Below, piece by piece: positions 25,328 to 33,821 of a stretch of DNA of 40,114 nucleotides. The position numbers and the translations under genes are program-made. The number at the start of each line of letters is the position of its first letter. Positions within the stretch are counted from its first letter, which is position 1. The DNA is from Thermomicrobiales bacterium (GTDB lineage Bacteria > Chloroflexota > Chloroflexia > Thermomicrobiales > UBA6265): the NCBI GenBank assembly GCA_020432165.1, contig JAGQGU010000041.1, forward strand, positions 1 through 40,114, in the 5' to 3' direction. The notes beneath the pieces were generated by a model, which was given only the letters and a program-made list of their open reading frames with translations, did no database searches and was not told the DNA's origin.

Positions 25328-26485
25328 TTAGTCGATGATGAAGAGCTCTCGCTCGATCATGCTCATGGGCTTACCACCATCCCTGGTAACCACCACCATG
25401 TCCTCAATGCGGTTAGCAAACCGGTTCTTGTAGACAATGCTTGGCTCCACCGTGAACACCATGTTCTCCCGCAACACGATCTCATCGAGACCATCCAGGA
25501 AGGGAGGCTCGTGAACCGTGACACCAATACCGTGACCAAGACGATGACCGAATCCGTCTCCATACCCGGCATCTTCAATCACCTTGCGGGCAATGCGGTT
25601 GGCCTCGGCGGCGGTGCATTGATCCGCAATCATGGCTGCCATGGCCTCAGCCTGAGACCTGATGACGGTGTCATGAACGCGCAGATATTCGTCCGTGGGA
25701 GATCCGCAGTAGGCAGAGCGGCCAAAGTCCGAGGCATACCCATCAACGAGTCCGCCAAAGTCGAACATGATCGAGTCGCCATATTGGAGTCGGCGCATCT
25801 CTGTGCTGGCCGAAGCTCCCGCAACCTGGTTCTCTGGCGCCCAGAACGTAACGCCGGTCTCAAACGAGGTATATTCCGCGCCCAGGTTGACGAACTGGTA
25901 GTCGATTTCGGACTCGATATCGAATTCCGTCATCCCGACCTTGATCTTCGGCAGGACATTCCGGAAGACCTGATCGGTGAGATCCGACGCCGCCTGCATG
26001 AGGCGCAGTTCCTCGGCGGTCTTGATCATACGCATCGGGGCAATGATTGCGGTGGCGCTGACAAATCTGGTTTCTGGCAGAATGCCAAGCACCCCCATCA
26101 CAAACTGACCCCAGGTTCGATCATCAATGGCGATCGTGTGCTTGCCGTTTTCAAGTCCGAATGACGCGAGCACCTGCTGGAGGACCATCTTGGGTTCCAC
26201 GGGTTCGTTGATCAGCTCAACATCGCTGATCCATGGTCTATCAGCAGCCTGCTTCAACCAGAACTTTCCGCCCATCCGCGCGGCTATCACCTTCACCGGA
26301 CCCTCTTGCGCTATATAGCCGCCACAGAGCCAATCGCCATAACGATTGTGATCCGTGCCATGAACCAACTCGCGTTTGATACCGGCAACGTAGAAGAGAT
26401 TTGCTGAGAGCGGCAAGTACATAAGGTCAATTTCTTGGTCCTTCATTACCTGCTGTATAGCCTGTATGCGCTGCTGATACTGCAT
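25328..26485 (-). CDS. M24 family metallopeptidase (Xaa-Pro aminopeptidase/prolidase type)
   Basis: A 385-residue protein with an N-terminal creatinase-like domain (about 1-150) and a C-terminal pita-bread domain (about 155-385). All five metal ligands are in place: Asp242, Asp253 (SDFGR), His318 (LGHGIGV), Glu347 (TVEPSI) and Glu361 (RIEDMV). HEPPF after His318 is typical of Xaa-Pro hydrolases. These enzymes remove N-terminal residues ahead of proline in the cytoplasm. An AGGAG site supports the ATG at 26485 over a start at 26512. It is the first gene of the operon with the second peptide importer and is divergent from the GntR gene. Confidence 0.9.
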   Translation of the reverse strand: MQYQQRIQAIQQVMKDQEIDLMYLPLSANLFYVAGIKRELVHGTDHNRYGDWLCGGYIAQEGPVKVIAARMGGKFWLKQAADRPWISDVELINEPVEPKMVLQQVLASFGLENGKHTIAIDDRTWGQFVMGVLGILPETRFVSATAIIAPMRMIKTAEELRLMQAASDLTDQVFRNVLPKIKVGMTEFDIESEIDYQFVNLGAEYTSFETGVTFWAPENQVAGASASTEMRRLQYGDSIMFDFGGLVDGYASDFGRSAYCGSPTDEYLRVHDTVIRSQAEAMAAMIADQCTAAEANRIARKVIEDAGYGDGFGHRLGHGIGVTVHEPPFLDGLDEIVLRENMVFTVEPSIVYKNRFANRIEDMVVVTRDGGKPMSMIERELFIID

Positions 26486-26805
26486 ATTCTCTGCTCCTAA
26501 ATAGATGACCACTGCTCCAAATCGACTACACCGATTCAGGAGTCAAATCACAGGAGGCTTGGCCTACAACAGCGGCGTTGAGTGCATGCTCGACACGACG
26601 ACTCGACATAGCGATCTCATTTCCTCCAGGAAAGACACCGTCCGACCACTCGGTTATGGCGTATGCTCAAGCTATCACGGGTGTGGTCCTTTGTCTAGAC
26701 CATGAAATCAATGAGCATGATTGTCGGCATATGGATGCCTGTGAGCAGAGAGAGGGATTGCTAGACTTAGCGAGAATAGAGGCGATTCGTGAAAGGATGT
26801 ACGCT
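26486..26805. promoter_or_regulatory. Divergent control region between the M24 operon and the GntR regulator
   Basis: About 320 bases without a supported gene. On the minus strand a TTGACT (26544-26539) is a possible -35 for the M24 operon; its -10 is weak. On the plus strand TATGCT (26662-26667) could be a -10 for the regulator. The operator-like sequence at 26691-26702 lies between this and the GntR start. The GntR reading frame is open through much of this stretch, but the ribosome site argues against a longer protein. Confidence 0.5.
26691..26702. promoter_or_regulatory. HutC/GntR-type operator candidate upstream of the GntR gene
   Basis: TTGTCTAGACCA has a perfect GTCTAGAC core and matches 11 of 12 bases of the TGGTCTAGACCA sites of HutC-subfamily regulators (established for DasR). 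A copy with one change lies at 18204-18215. It sits 104 bases upstream of the GntR start, consistent with autoregulation. Confidence 0.65.
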
Positions 26806-27576
26806 ATGCAGAACATAGACAGGAACGGTCCGATACCTATCTATCATCAGATCGCGATGCGTCTGGAGCAACAGATTGCTATGGGGAAATATCCCATCGA
26901 TTCGCAAATCCCCAGCGAGCGAACCCTTGCCAGTACCTATGGTACGAGTCGAACCACGATGCGTCAGGCTCTCTCCGTTTTGGAGAAATCCGGGATTCTG
27001 GAACGGCGCCGGCCCGATGGCACCTTTGTGCGGGAGAAACCCGCCAAGCTGTCGCCTACCTTGAGTATTCCCGTAAGCTTCGTCAGATCAATGGTCGAGT
27101 CTGGTCAAAACGTACAGGTCGATCTTCTATCCGTGAAGAGTCTGATCCCTCACGATACTACTGTCACGACATCCCTGGGGCTGCATCACGATCAACCAGT
27201 AACCAAATTCGTGCGTCTGATCCAGAGCGAATCATCACCGATTGCATATGTCGAAGCGTTTATCCCCTTAACATTGTTTCCAGATGTAGGCGAGAAATCG
27301 CTCCCGGGCAATTCCATGCATGAGATGTTGTTCCACAACTATGGCACGATCATTTCAGAGGCTGATCATTCTATTGAGTGCGCACCCGCTACCCCCACAA
27401 CCGCCGACTGGCTCAAGCTCGAGGCAAACACCGCTATCCTCAAGCTGGAAAGCTGCTATTACGATCAATATGATCGTGCCGTTGAGTTCGTCTATACGCA
27501 CTGGCGCGCGGATGTGATGAAGTTGCGGATGAGAACCACCCTGGAACCGCAATACAAGGGAGATATTGCCGACTAG
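26806..27576 (+). CDS. GntR family transcriptional regulator, HutC/UTRA subfamily
   Basis: A 256-residue protein. A winged helix-turn-helix domain (about 5-75) carries the GntR signature PIYHQIAMRLEQQI and SERTLASTYGTSRTTMRQAL. It is followed by a UTRA effector domain (about 90-245) with LLFHNYG and the closing CYYDQYDRAVEFVYTHWRAD. In this subfamily the UTRA domain binds a small ligand that releases DNA. The frame is open from 26578, but GAAAGG nine bases before the ATG at 26806 and the usual length favour this start. It is divergent from the peptide uptake and M24 operon, which it most likely controls. Confidence 0.9.
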   Translation: MQNIDRNGPIPIYHQIAMRLEQQIAMGKYPIDSQIPSERTLASTYGTSRTTMRQALSVLEKSGILERRRPDGTFVREKPAKLSPTLSIPVSFVRSMVESGQNVQVDLLSVKSLIPHDTTVTTSLGLHHDQPVTKFVRLIQSESSPIAYVEAFIPLTLFPDVGEKSLPGNSMHEMLFHNYGTIISEADHSIECAPATPTTADWLKLEANTAILKLESCYYDQYDRAVEFVYTHWRADVMKLRMRTTLEPQYKGDIAD

Positions 27577-27644
27577 GTGGAATCGGGCCTAGATAAAAGA
27601 ACAACCAACTCACCACACCTGATTTCCTCGACAGGACTATTGAC

Positions 27645-28427
27645 ATGACCACCACGTCGGACGAGACGCAAGACCGAACCTTCGAAGAGCTGATCGACCT
27701 TGGCGAGTCAGCAGATGTTACCGGTTGGGATTTCTCCTGGCTGGATGGTCGCGCCACCGAAGAACGGCCACCGTGGGGGTATGCCCGCTTGATGGCGCAG
27801 AAACTCGCTGAAGCGACCGCCTCCCTCGATATTCAGACCGGCGGTGGCGAGGTCCTGGCCGAGGCCACCAGCTTCCCGCCAGTAGCAGTAGCAACAGAAT
27901 CGTGGCCGCCGAATGTCATCAAGGCCACCCGGTTACTGCATCCACGCGGAGTGGTGGTTGTGGCCGATCCGGACGAACCACCACTGCCTTTCGCTGATGA
28001 GGCGTTCGATCTGGTCACAAGCCGACATCCCGCCACGATCTGGTGGGGCGAGATCGCCCGCGTGCTCCAGCCCGGCGGGACCTATTTCGCCCAACACGTG
28101 GGTCCAGCAAGCGGATTTGAACTGATCGAGTTTTTCCTCGGTCCGTTACCGGAGGCGCGGCAGGGCCGTCGCCCAGATAGAGAAGTTGCTGCTGCTGAAA
28201 TTGCTGGACTCGAGATCGTCGATCTGCAAACGGCTCGGTTACGGATTGAGATCTACGATGTGGCGGCGGTTGTCTATCTGCTACGCAAACTCATCTGGTG
28301 GGTACCGGGGTTCACTGTCGAGCAGTATCGAGACAGACTCCTGGATCTCCATAATCAGATTCGGCGAGATGGTGTCTTTGTAGCCCATTCCAGTCGACAT
28401 CTGATCGAGGCCCGGCGGCTCCGTTGA
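27645..28427 (+). CDS. Class I SAM-dependent methyltransferase
   Basis: A 260-residue protein with a Rossmann-type methyltransferase core. Motif I appears as LDIQTGGGEVLAE (about residue 66), an acidic turn follows at VVVADPDE, LPFADEAFDLVTSRH carries motif II/III, and IARVLQPGGTYFAQHVG is the motif preceding strand 5. The substrate is unknown; similarity is to the ubiE/small-molecule type. A CAGGA site precedes the ATG. It stands alone between the GntR gene and the FecB-type binding protein gene. Confidence 0.83.
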   Translation: MTTTSDETQDRTFEELIDLGESADVTGWDFSWLDGRATEERPPWGYARLMAQKLAEATASLDIQTGGGEVLAEATSFPPVAVATESWPPNVIKATRLLHPRGVVVVADPDEPPLPFADEAFDLVTSRHPATIWWGEIARVLQPGGTYFAQHVGPASGFELIEFFLGPLPEARQGRRPDREVAAAEIAGLEIVDLQTARLRIEIYDVAAVVYLLRKLIWWVPGFTVEQYRDRLLDLHNQIRRDGVFVAHSSRHLIEARRLR

Positions 28428-28528
28428 TAACATCAGCGAGCCGGATGCCAATATCCGATCAATTCAGTATGATATGGGAATAGTCGAGATCGTCTCGCTA
28501 TATTCGTCACTCATAAGGGGTATCTGGA

Positions 28529-29485
28529 TTGAGCATCTCTCGCCGCAAACTCATCGCCACATCTGCCGGCGGTGGTATGACCATGATTCTGGCTGGACCG
28601 GTTGGTTACGCGCAGACAGGAACACCGGAAGCCACCACCCGCATCATTGATGCCGCCAATGGGCAAGTCGAAATACCAGTTCATCCGGAGCGAACTGTCG
28701 CCCTGGATTCATACTCAGCGGCGGCCATGGCCGATATCGGTGTCGTCCCTGTCGGCGTGCCAGAATTTGACCTTGATGGCTATATGTTTGTGTACAAGGA
28801 AGCACTGGCCGATATCCCGACAACCGGTCCGGTCAATGAGCCTGATCTCGAAGCGGTGTTGCTGCTGGAGCCGGATCTGATTCTGTGCATCACGGCTCCA
28901 TGGGGCACCGATAACCTGGAAGCACTCCAGGCGATCGCCCCCACGGTGCTGGCCGACTACACCGTCCCCAATGCCTGGAAGGCACTCACCGATATCTTCG
29001 CGGATGCGGCCGGGGCTCAGGAAGGTCTCGACAAGATCAAGGAAGAGTATGCCAACCGTATTGAGGAGCTTCGCACCACCTATCAGGAGACACTGGCCAA
29101 GACAACCTGGGCGGTCGCGATCGGTTGGGGCGTTCAGGATGGTATGTTCTCTCTCTACTTCCCGGATTCCCCTCCGGGCGCGATTCTGACCGATCTCGGT
29201 GTGACCTGGGTGGATGCCGCCAGAGATGGCACGGGCGGAAACGAACAGATAAGTCTGGAAGAAGCCCAGGTACTGGAAACAGCCGATGTCATCCTCACCT
29301 ACGGTACTCGCGATGGTGAAGCCGAGGAAAGCTCGCAGACAATGCTGGATACACCAGGATTCCAGAACCTTCCTGCGGTTAAGAACGACCACGTCTATAT
29401 CTGGCGGCTTGTTGTACCAGCGAGCTATGGCGAAGCGCTCGTCTTCCTCGATCAGATTGAAGGTGTGCTGCAGGACTTGGCCTAA
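28529..29485 (+). CDS. FecB/BtuF-type (iron-siderophore/cobalamin) ABC substrate-binding protein, Tat-exported
   Basis: A 318-residue extracytoplasmic protein of the periplasmic-binding-protein family 2 (PF01497). The signs are the IPVHPERTVALD strand, the VVPVGVPEFD turn, LEAVLLLEPDLIL and a late QNLPAVKNDHVYIW block. An N-terminal twin-arginine signal SRRKLIA (Arg5-Arg6) ends near AQTG at residue 30. There is no lipobox cysteine. The start is a TTG at 28529 with AAGGGG nine bases upstream. No permease or ATPase gene is adjacent. The ligand (ferric siderophore, haem or cobalamin) cannot be told. Confidence 0.85.
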   Translation: MSISRRKLIATSAGGGMTMILAGPVGYAQTGTPEATTRIIDAANGQVEIPVHPERTVALDSYSAAAMADIGVVPVGVPEFDLDGYMFVYKEALADIPTTGPVNEPDLEAVLLLEPDLILCITAPWGTDNLEALQAIAPTVLADYTVPNAWKALTDIFADAAGAQEGLDKIKEEYANRIEELRTTYQETLAKTTWAVAIGWGVQDGMFSLYFPDSPPGAILTDLGVTWVDAARDGTGGNEQISLEEAQVLETADVILTYGTRDGEAEESSQTMLDTPGFQNLPAVKNDHVYIWRLVVPASYGEALVFLDQIEGVLQDLA

Positions 29486-29514
29486 GTTGACACCGTACGA
29501 ATAGCGCACAACGT

Positions 29515-29550
29515 GAGAGGCGAACCGAACGGTTCGCCTCTCTGTGTTTT
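29515..29550. terminator. Rho-independent terminator between convergent genes
   Basis: A 12-bp stem GAGAGGCGAACC/GGTTCGCCTCTC (29515-29526 with 29531-29542) with loop GAAC, followed by TGTGTTTT. It ends the FecB-type gene and may serve the opposing cupredoxin gene. Confidence 0.85.
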
Positions 29551-29559
29551 CCTATACGC

Positions 29560-30441
29560 CTAAACCACTTCGAATGTCGAAATCATGCCCTCCAGCGCGT
29601 GTGGAGGGCCGGAGAAATCGTTCGGCGCGAAGCAAAGCGCACCATATGCACCTGGCTTCAATTCGAAGTCCAACCATATCTGCACACCAGGCGACATGAT
29701 GCCAGAGGCGCCCACCTGGAAGTAGCCGGCATCAATCAGATCGTCGGCACTCTCGGTGGACATGAAGAACTCCAGCAGCTCATCCGGCGTAATCAACTCC
29801 GGCATCGCAATCACCATGATCTCATGCCAGGTAGCACCATGGTTGACCAATGACCAGGTCTGTTCGCCAGCATCCACCGGCTCATCTAACCCGAGGAACC
29901 TCATCTCCACCATACCAACCTCGTGGTCGGCCAGAGGAGCCGGGACGCCCCAGGGATCACCAGAAACCACAAACAATGCTGGTGCCTGACCTCCAAAGAG
30001 ATTGATGGCGAGATACGTGCCCGGCATATAGGTGATATATCCCGTGTTTACTCCGCCTCCAATTGCCGGATAGTCAGGGATTCCAGGGAAATGCTGATCC
30101 CGAAGAAACTCGGGCATCGGCGCTTCCTCATCCGCCATCGCCTGCCAAAGAACATCCATGTCAACATCGTCCGGCAAGCGGAATGTCAGAACATGGGCGT
30201 CCATTGAGGACTGGTTCTCGAACATCACCTTGTTCAGTCCTGCCGGAACTGCATCCGGGAAAATTAACTCGGTGTCTGTCAGGACGACTGCTGTTTCAGG
30301 TGCTTGTCGATACGGACCCAGACCATGCTCATGTGAGGCAGGACTTGCTTCCTGCGCCGCAACATTCTTTCCGAATGAAGCAGCTGTCATCATAGCAAGG
30401 GCCGATCCAACCGCTACTCGTCGATTTGTGATGGTATTCAT
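29560..30441 (-). CDS. Secreted protein with two cupredoxin-like domains
   Basis: A 293-residue exported protein. The N-terminus has a twin-arginine-like NRRVAVG and a cleavage site near AAQE (residue 30). Two similar beta-rich halves follow, about 50-165 and 175-293. The second half carries a complete type-1 copper ligand pattern: His206 (TWHEI), Cys270 (LCFAP), His281 and Met286 (HALEGM). The first half keeps a His83 but no Cys. This suggests an electron-carrier or copper-binding role outside the membrane, but I recognise no named family. A GGAG ribosome site nine bases before the ATG lies inside a hairpin (30449-30476). Confidence 0.75.
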   Translation of the reverse strand: MNTITNRRVAVGSALAMMTAASFGKNVAAQEASPASHEHGLGPYRQAPETAVVLTDTELIFPDAVPAGLNKVMFENQSSMDAHVLTFRLPDDVDMDVLWQAMADEEAPMPEFLRDQHFPGIPDYPAIGGGVNTGYITYMPGTYLAINLFGGQAPALFVVSGDPWGVPAPLADHEVGMVEMRFLGLDEPVDAGEQTWSLVNHGATWHEIMVIAMPELITPDELLEFFMSTESADDLIDAGYFQVGASGIMSPGVQIWLDFELKPGAYGALCFAPNDFSGPPHALEGMISTFEVV

Positions 30442-30448
30442 TTATCTT

Positions 30449-30476
30449 GCTCCAAGTCTCAATCATGAGACGGAGC
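30449..30476 (-). promoter_or_regulatory. Hairpin covering the ribosome binding site of the cupredoxin gene
   Basis: In the minus-strand transcript GCTCC+GTCTC pairs with GAGAC+GGAGC around a 6-base loop, with a 2-base bulge. The GGAGC arm (30453-30449) is the Shine-Dalgarno sequence of the gene starting at 30441. The fold would block translation until opened. Confidence 0.45.
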
Positions 30477-30784
30477 AGACCAATCATAGGAACTATCTCG
30501 CTATGGGTAGTGTCCACTCCGCCCCTAACAACCAGGGGTATGTCAGAGGGCGGGCTACTACAGAAAGCGTACGACGAACATCTTCATCACTGATCACTCC
30601 TTCATGAAGATTCCACGTGCAGTGGATGCAGTGTCGCGAACACCGATCGCATCTCGCACCATATTCAGCAAAGTCGCTGTAATCGCAGAATAGAGCATTG
30701 AATCATGAAAAGCACGCGCAGTAATTACCCATTTTCACGATATGCAGGCATTGCCGGGTATTCTCAGATGCGTATGATGAAATC
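30477..30784. other. Intergenic region without a supported gene
   Basis: About 300 bases between the divergent cupredoxin and oxidase genes. It must hold both promoters, but no clear -35/-10 pairs, repeats or short genes were recognised. Confidence 0.4.
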
Positions 30785-30817
30785 ATGACGCATCGCATCC
30801 ACCGGAGGCCACTGACT

Positions 30818-32053
30818 GTGCACATCGATCCCGATCACGACTCCCTATCCTACTGGCATGCGACACAGGAGCCGATGATTCCTGTGGACGATGTACCTGC
30901 GACCGCTGAGGTCGTGGTCGTTGGCGGCGGTATGCTGGGTGTCTGGAGCACCTACTGGCTCGCAAAGGCCGGGGTACCGGTAGTGCTCCTGGAGAAGTCA
31001 GCCATCGGATGGGGAGCAACCGGACGCAATGGCGGTTTTCTCACCGGTGGCGCGGCTACCGGCTATCCGGCCTTGATCGACCTGCTTGGCCGGGAGACAG
31101 CCAGGCAACTCTTTGCGCTTACCATGCTGGGGCAGGAACTCGCGCACGAGGTGGTCCATGAGGAAGGGATCGACTGTGATCTGCGCCGCACCGGCACTCT
31201 TTCGCTCGCACTTTCAGCATCCGGATTGGATGGTCTGCAGACACACTACGAACTGCTCCGCACAGACGGATTTGCGGGTGAGATGCTGGATCGGCAGGCA
31301 ACACAAGCGCTGATCAACACACCGCTTGCCGAGGAGATTGCCGGTGCCTTTCTCGCGCCAACAGGCGGACTCCTGCATTCCTCACGCTATCTGGCGGGCC
31401 TGGCTCGCGCCGCGCAGGCTCACGGAGCTCGCATCGTGCGGGCAGAAGTCACCGGTATCCACACCGCTGGCGATCACAACTTGATCGCGACCACGGCGGG
31501 ATCGATCGAGGCGGAGCGTGTGATTATCGCCCTCAATGCCTGGACAGATACGTTGGTACCGGAAACCACCAACGTCATCGTGCCGACCCGCGGACAGATC
31601 CTCGCCTACGAACCTCGAGAACCCATCTTCACCACCGCGACCGGTGCCGATATCACGCCAACCGGCGAATACTGGCAGCAGACTCCAGATGGCTCGATTG
31701 TCATCGGAGGCTGTCGTGCAGACGCTCCCAACAAGGACTCTGGCGTAACCGATATGACCGCCACACCAGATGTGATAGCAAAAATCGAAGGAGTATTACC
31801 GCGTCTCTTCCCCAATCTCAGTGACCTGCAGGTCGCCCGCCGCTGGGCGGGATTGATGGCCTTCACACCAGACTACCTACCTGTGGTGGACGCCGCGCAA
31901 TCATCGGTATCCACCTGGTATGGAGGTGGATTCTGCGGTCATGGCATGCCATTTGGACCGATTATCGGTCGGTATCTGGCGCAGGCAGCAGTCGATGGGA
32001 CACTCAGCGATGATGTGGGGATTCTGTCCAGATCACGGCCATCGTTGGCATAG
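30818..32053 (+). CDS. FAD-dependent oxidoreductase (DAO family, glycine/D-amino-acid oxidase type)
   Basis: A 411-residue flavoprotein with the N-terminal dinucleotide motif VVVVGGGMLG at about 32-41, the LLEKSAIGWGATGRNGGF stretch typical of DAO-family oxidases such as GlyOx, SoxB and PuuB, and a C-terminal WYGGGFCGHGMPFGP FAD-contacting block. It oxidatively deaminates an amine or amino acid. The frame opens with an ATG at 30785, but a GGAGG at 30804-30808 sits nine bases before a GTG at 30818, and the usual start of such proteins favours that GTG. It converges on the amidase gene. Confidence 0.86.
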   Translation: MHIDPDHDSLSYWHATQEPMIPVDDVPATAEVVVVGGGMLGVWSTYWLAKAGVPVVLLEKSAIGWGATGRNGGFLTGGAATGYPALIDLLGRETARQLFALTMLGQELAHEVVHEEGIDCDLRRTGTLSLALSASGLDGLQTHYELLRTDGFAGEMLDRQATQALINTPLAEEIAGAFLAPTGGLLHSSRYLAGLARAAQAHGARIVRAEVTGIHTAGDHNLIATTAGSIEAERVIIALNAWTDTLVPETTNVIVPTRGQILAYEPREPIFTTATGADITPTGEYWQQTPDGSIVIGGCRADAPNKDSGVTDMTATPDVIAKIEGVLPRLFPNLSDLQVARRWAGLMAFTPDYLPVVDAAQSSVSTWYGGGFCGHGMPFGPIIGRYLAQAAVDGTLSDDVGILSRSRPSLA

Positions 32054-32104
32054 AAGCATCGCTCTGATCGACATCATCCCTCGAAGGGGAACTGGCGCGT
32101 GTGC

Positions 32105-32143
32105 AGAAAAAGGACCGAGATCTACCAGCCGAGGTAGATCTCG
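32105..32143 (-). terminator. Terminator of the amidase gene
   Basis: An 11-bp stem CGAGATCTACC/GGTAGATCTCG (32116-32126 with 32133-32143), followed on the minus strand by GTCCTTTTTCTG. The stem overlaps the last codons and stop codon of the amidase. Confidence 0.8.
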
Positions 32144-33789
32144 TCGTATGCGGTGTATTCGAGGAACTCGGGTGGGACACGTGCATCCAACAGACGCTCC
32201 AGTTCGGCGGCGAACCGAATGAGCTTCCGTTCGGAGAATGCTGGCCCAAAGAAGTGCAGTCCGCTCGGCATACTTTCGGTATAACCAACGGGTAGCGTCA
32301 AGCTGGGATAGCCGGCGCTCGATGCCAGCTGCGAAGACGCCCAGAAATAGGATGTATTGTCGAAACTGGGTGCAATGGAGCAGGTCGGTGCCACGAAGGC
32401 GTCGAGATCGTATTCGGCAACGGCAGCATCGATACCATGATCACGCGATGCTATGTGCAATTCCTCAAGCCAGCCGATATGGGCTTCACCCCATTCCGGT
32501 GCCGGCCAAAGGGCATAGCTAAAGGCATCGGCATCCCACTGCCAATCTGAGACATCGGGATTCTCTTCATACCAGGCGACCAGATCATACAGGCTTTGCA
32601 CATTGCCATTCGGTGCGTAATCGCGCAGATAGCGTTCGAAGACTGCCGGGAACTCGACTCCCATCGTCTCACCGGCAACATAGGTTGCCCAGAGCTCCTC
32701 GAGTCCAGCAGGGTAGATATCGTCAATGATCTCGGCACCAGCCTGACGCAGCACCTCAAGAGCATTTTCGGCGTGCATATCGGCCTGGGTATCGCCACCC
32801 CACAAGGCGCGAATAACACCGATGCGCGCGCCTTCAAGTCCACCCTCCGTAATAGCGCGGGTGTAATCGCGTGCGCCGGGCTTATGAACCTTGGTTTCAT
32901 AATCGGTGCCTGCCGGAAAGTGGTCGGCATGCTCACCATAGGCCACATCTTCCGGATCCAGACCCGCGACCACAGAGAGCAGCGCAGCAGCATCGGCTAC
33001 CGTCCGCCCCATGACACCCGGTGAATCCATGGTGTAGCCATTACCAAGTCCGCCCTGCCGGCTGGTGAGGCCAACCGTCGGCTTAATACCCACCACGCCA
33101 CATGCAGCTGCCGGACAGATAATGCTGCCATCGGTTTCCACACCAATCGCCACAGGAGCGAAACTCGCAGCCACAGCCGCGGCCGATCCGGAGCTTGATC
33201 CCCAGGTCGTTTGGGTTATCGCGTTCGGATTTCCGGTGAGACCACCACGAGGGCTCCAGCCATAGGTTACAGGTCGATAGCCAGACCATTCCGTCATATT
33301 GGCCTTGCCGAGAATAACCATGCCGGCTTCGCGCATACGCTCGACAATAAACGCATCGCGACTGGCAGGTGTACCTTCCATCGCCAGGGAGCCGGCGGTT
33401 GTCTGCATGCTATCAGCGGTAGCAAAGACATCCTTCACCACAACCGGAACACCATGCATGGCACCGCGGCTACCGCCCGCCGCAAGCTCGGCATCAAGCT
33501 CGCGCGCTATCTCGAGCGCATCGGGATTCACCTCGATAATGGCTGCAATCCAGGAATCTGTTCCCTGAGGATCGTAGGCATCAATGCGATCCAGACAAGC
33601 CTGTACAAACTCGGTAATCGTGAAATCACCGGCGGTATAGGCAGCCTGAATTTCGGCTACGGTAATCTCCCAGGCGATATTGTCTGTTCCATCTTGTGCA
33701 TGCGCGACACGAGACAGGCCTGCCCCAATCAAGGGCACGCTCATGCCCGCCTGCACAAGGTGGCGACGGTTTAGATATGGTCTAGTCAA
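32122..33789 (-). CDS. Amidase signature family enzyme, Tat-exported
   Basis: A 555-residue amidase. The catalytic Lys119 (VVVKDVF), cis-Ser198 (WGSSSGSA) and nucleophile Ser222 (TDGSIICPA) form the Ser-cisSer-Lys triad of the amidase signature family, which hydrolyses carboxamides. The twin-arginine motif LNRRHLVQAG (Arg8-Arg9) and an AHAQ cleavage site near residue 31 indicate export. No ATG gives this N-terminus: the start is a TTG at 33789 with AGGACGGG just upstream, 28 bases after the preceding gene. The frame continues to 33870, overlapping that gene. The ribosome site can pair in a small hairpin GTCCT/AGGAC (33797-33810). Confidence 0.86.
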   Translation of the reverse strand: MTRPYLNRRHLVQAGMSVPLIGAGLSRVAHAQDGTDNIAWEITVAEIQAAYTAGDFTITEFVQACLDRIDAYDPQGTDSWIAAIIEVNPDALEIARELDAELAAGGSRGAMHGVPVVVKDVFATADSMQTTAGSLAMEGTPASRDAFIVERMREAGMVILGKANMTEWSGYRPVTYGWSPRGGLTGNPNAITQTTWGSSSGSAAAVAASFAPVAIGVETDGSIICPAAACGVVGIKPTVGLTSRQGGLGNGYTMDSPGVMGRTVADAAALLSVVAGLDPEDVAYGEHADHFPAGTDYETKVHKPGARDYTRAITEGGLEGARIGVIRALWGGDTQADMHAENALEVLRQAGAEIIDDIYPAGLEELWATYVAGETMGVEFPAVFERYLRDYAPNGNVQSLYDLVAWYEENPDVSDWQWDADAFSYALWPAPEWGEAHIGWLEELHIASRDHGIDAAVAEYDLDAFVAPTCSIAPSFDNTSYFWASSQLASSAGYPSLTLPVGYTESMPSGLHFFGPAFSERKLIRFAAELERLLDARVPPEFLEYTAYDEIYLGW

Positions 33790-33821
33790 AGTACCCGTCC
33801 TATCAAGGACTATTGGTCTAG
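33779..33821. promoter_or_regulatory. Two CTAGACCA sites at the amidase start
   Basis: On the minus strand the 8-mer CTAGACCA occurs at 33786-33779 and again at 33821-33814, 35 bases apart. The first forms TTGACTAGACCAT, one change from the TTGTCTAGACCAT upstream of the GntR gene. Part of this overlaps coding sequence and could be coincidence. Confidence 0.3.

Noticed and set aside
26578-26805. N-terminal extension of the GntR protein by 76 residues
   Set aside because: The extension has no family similarity, would include the operator-like site, and the ribosome site supports the ATG at 26806.
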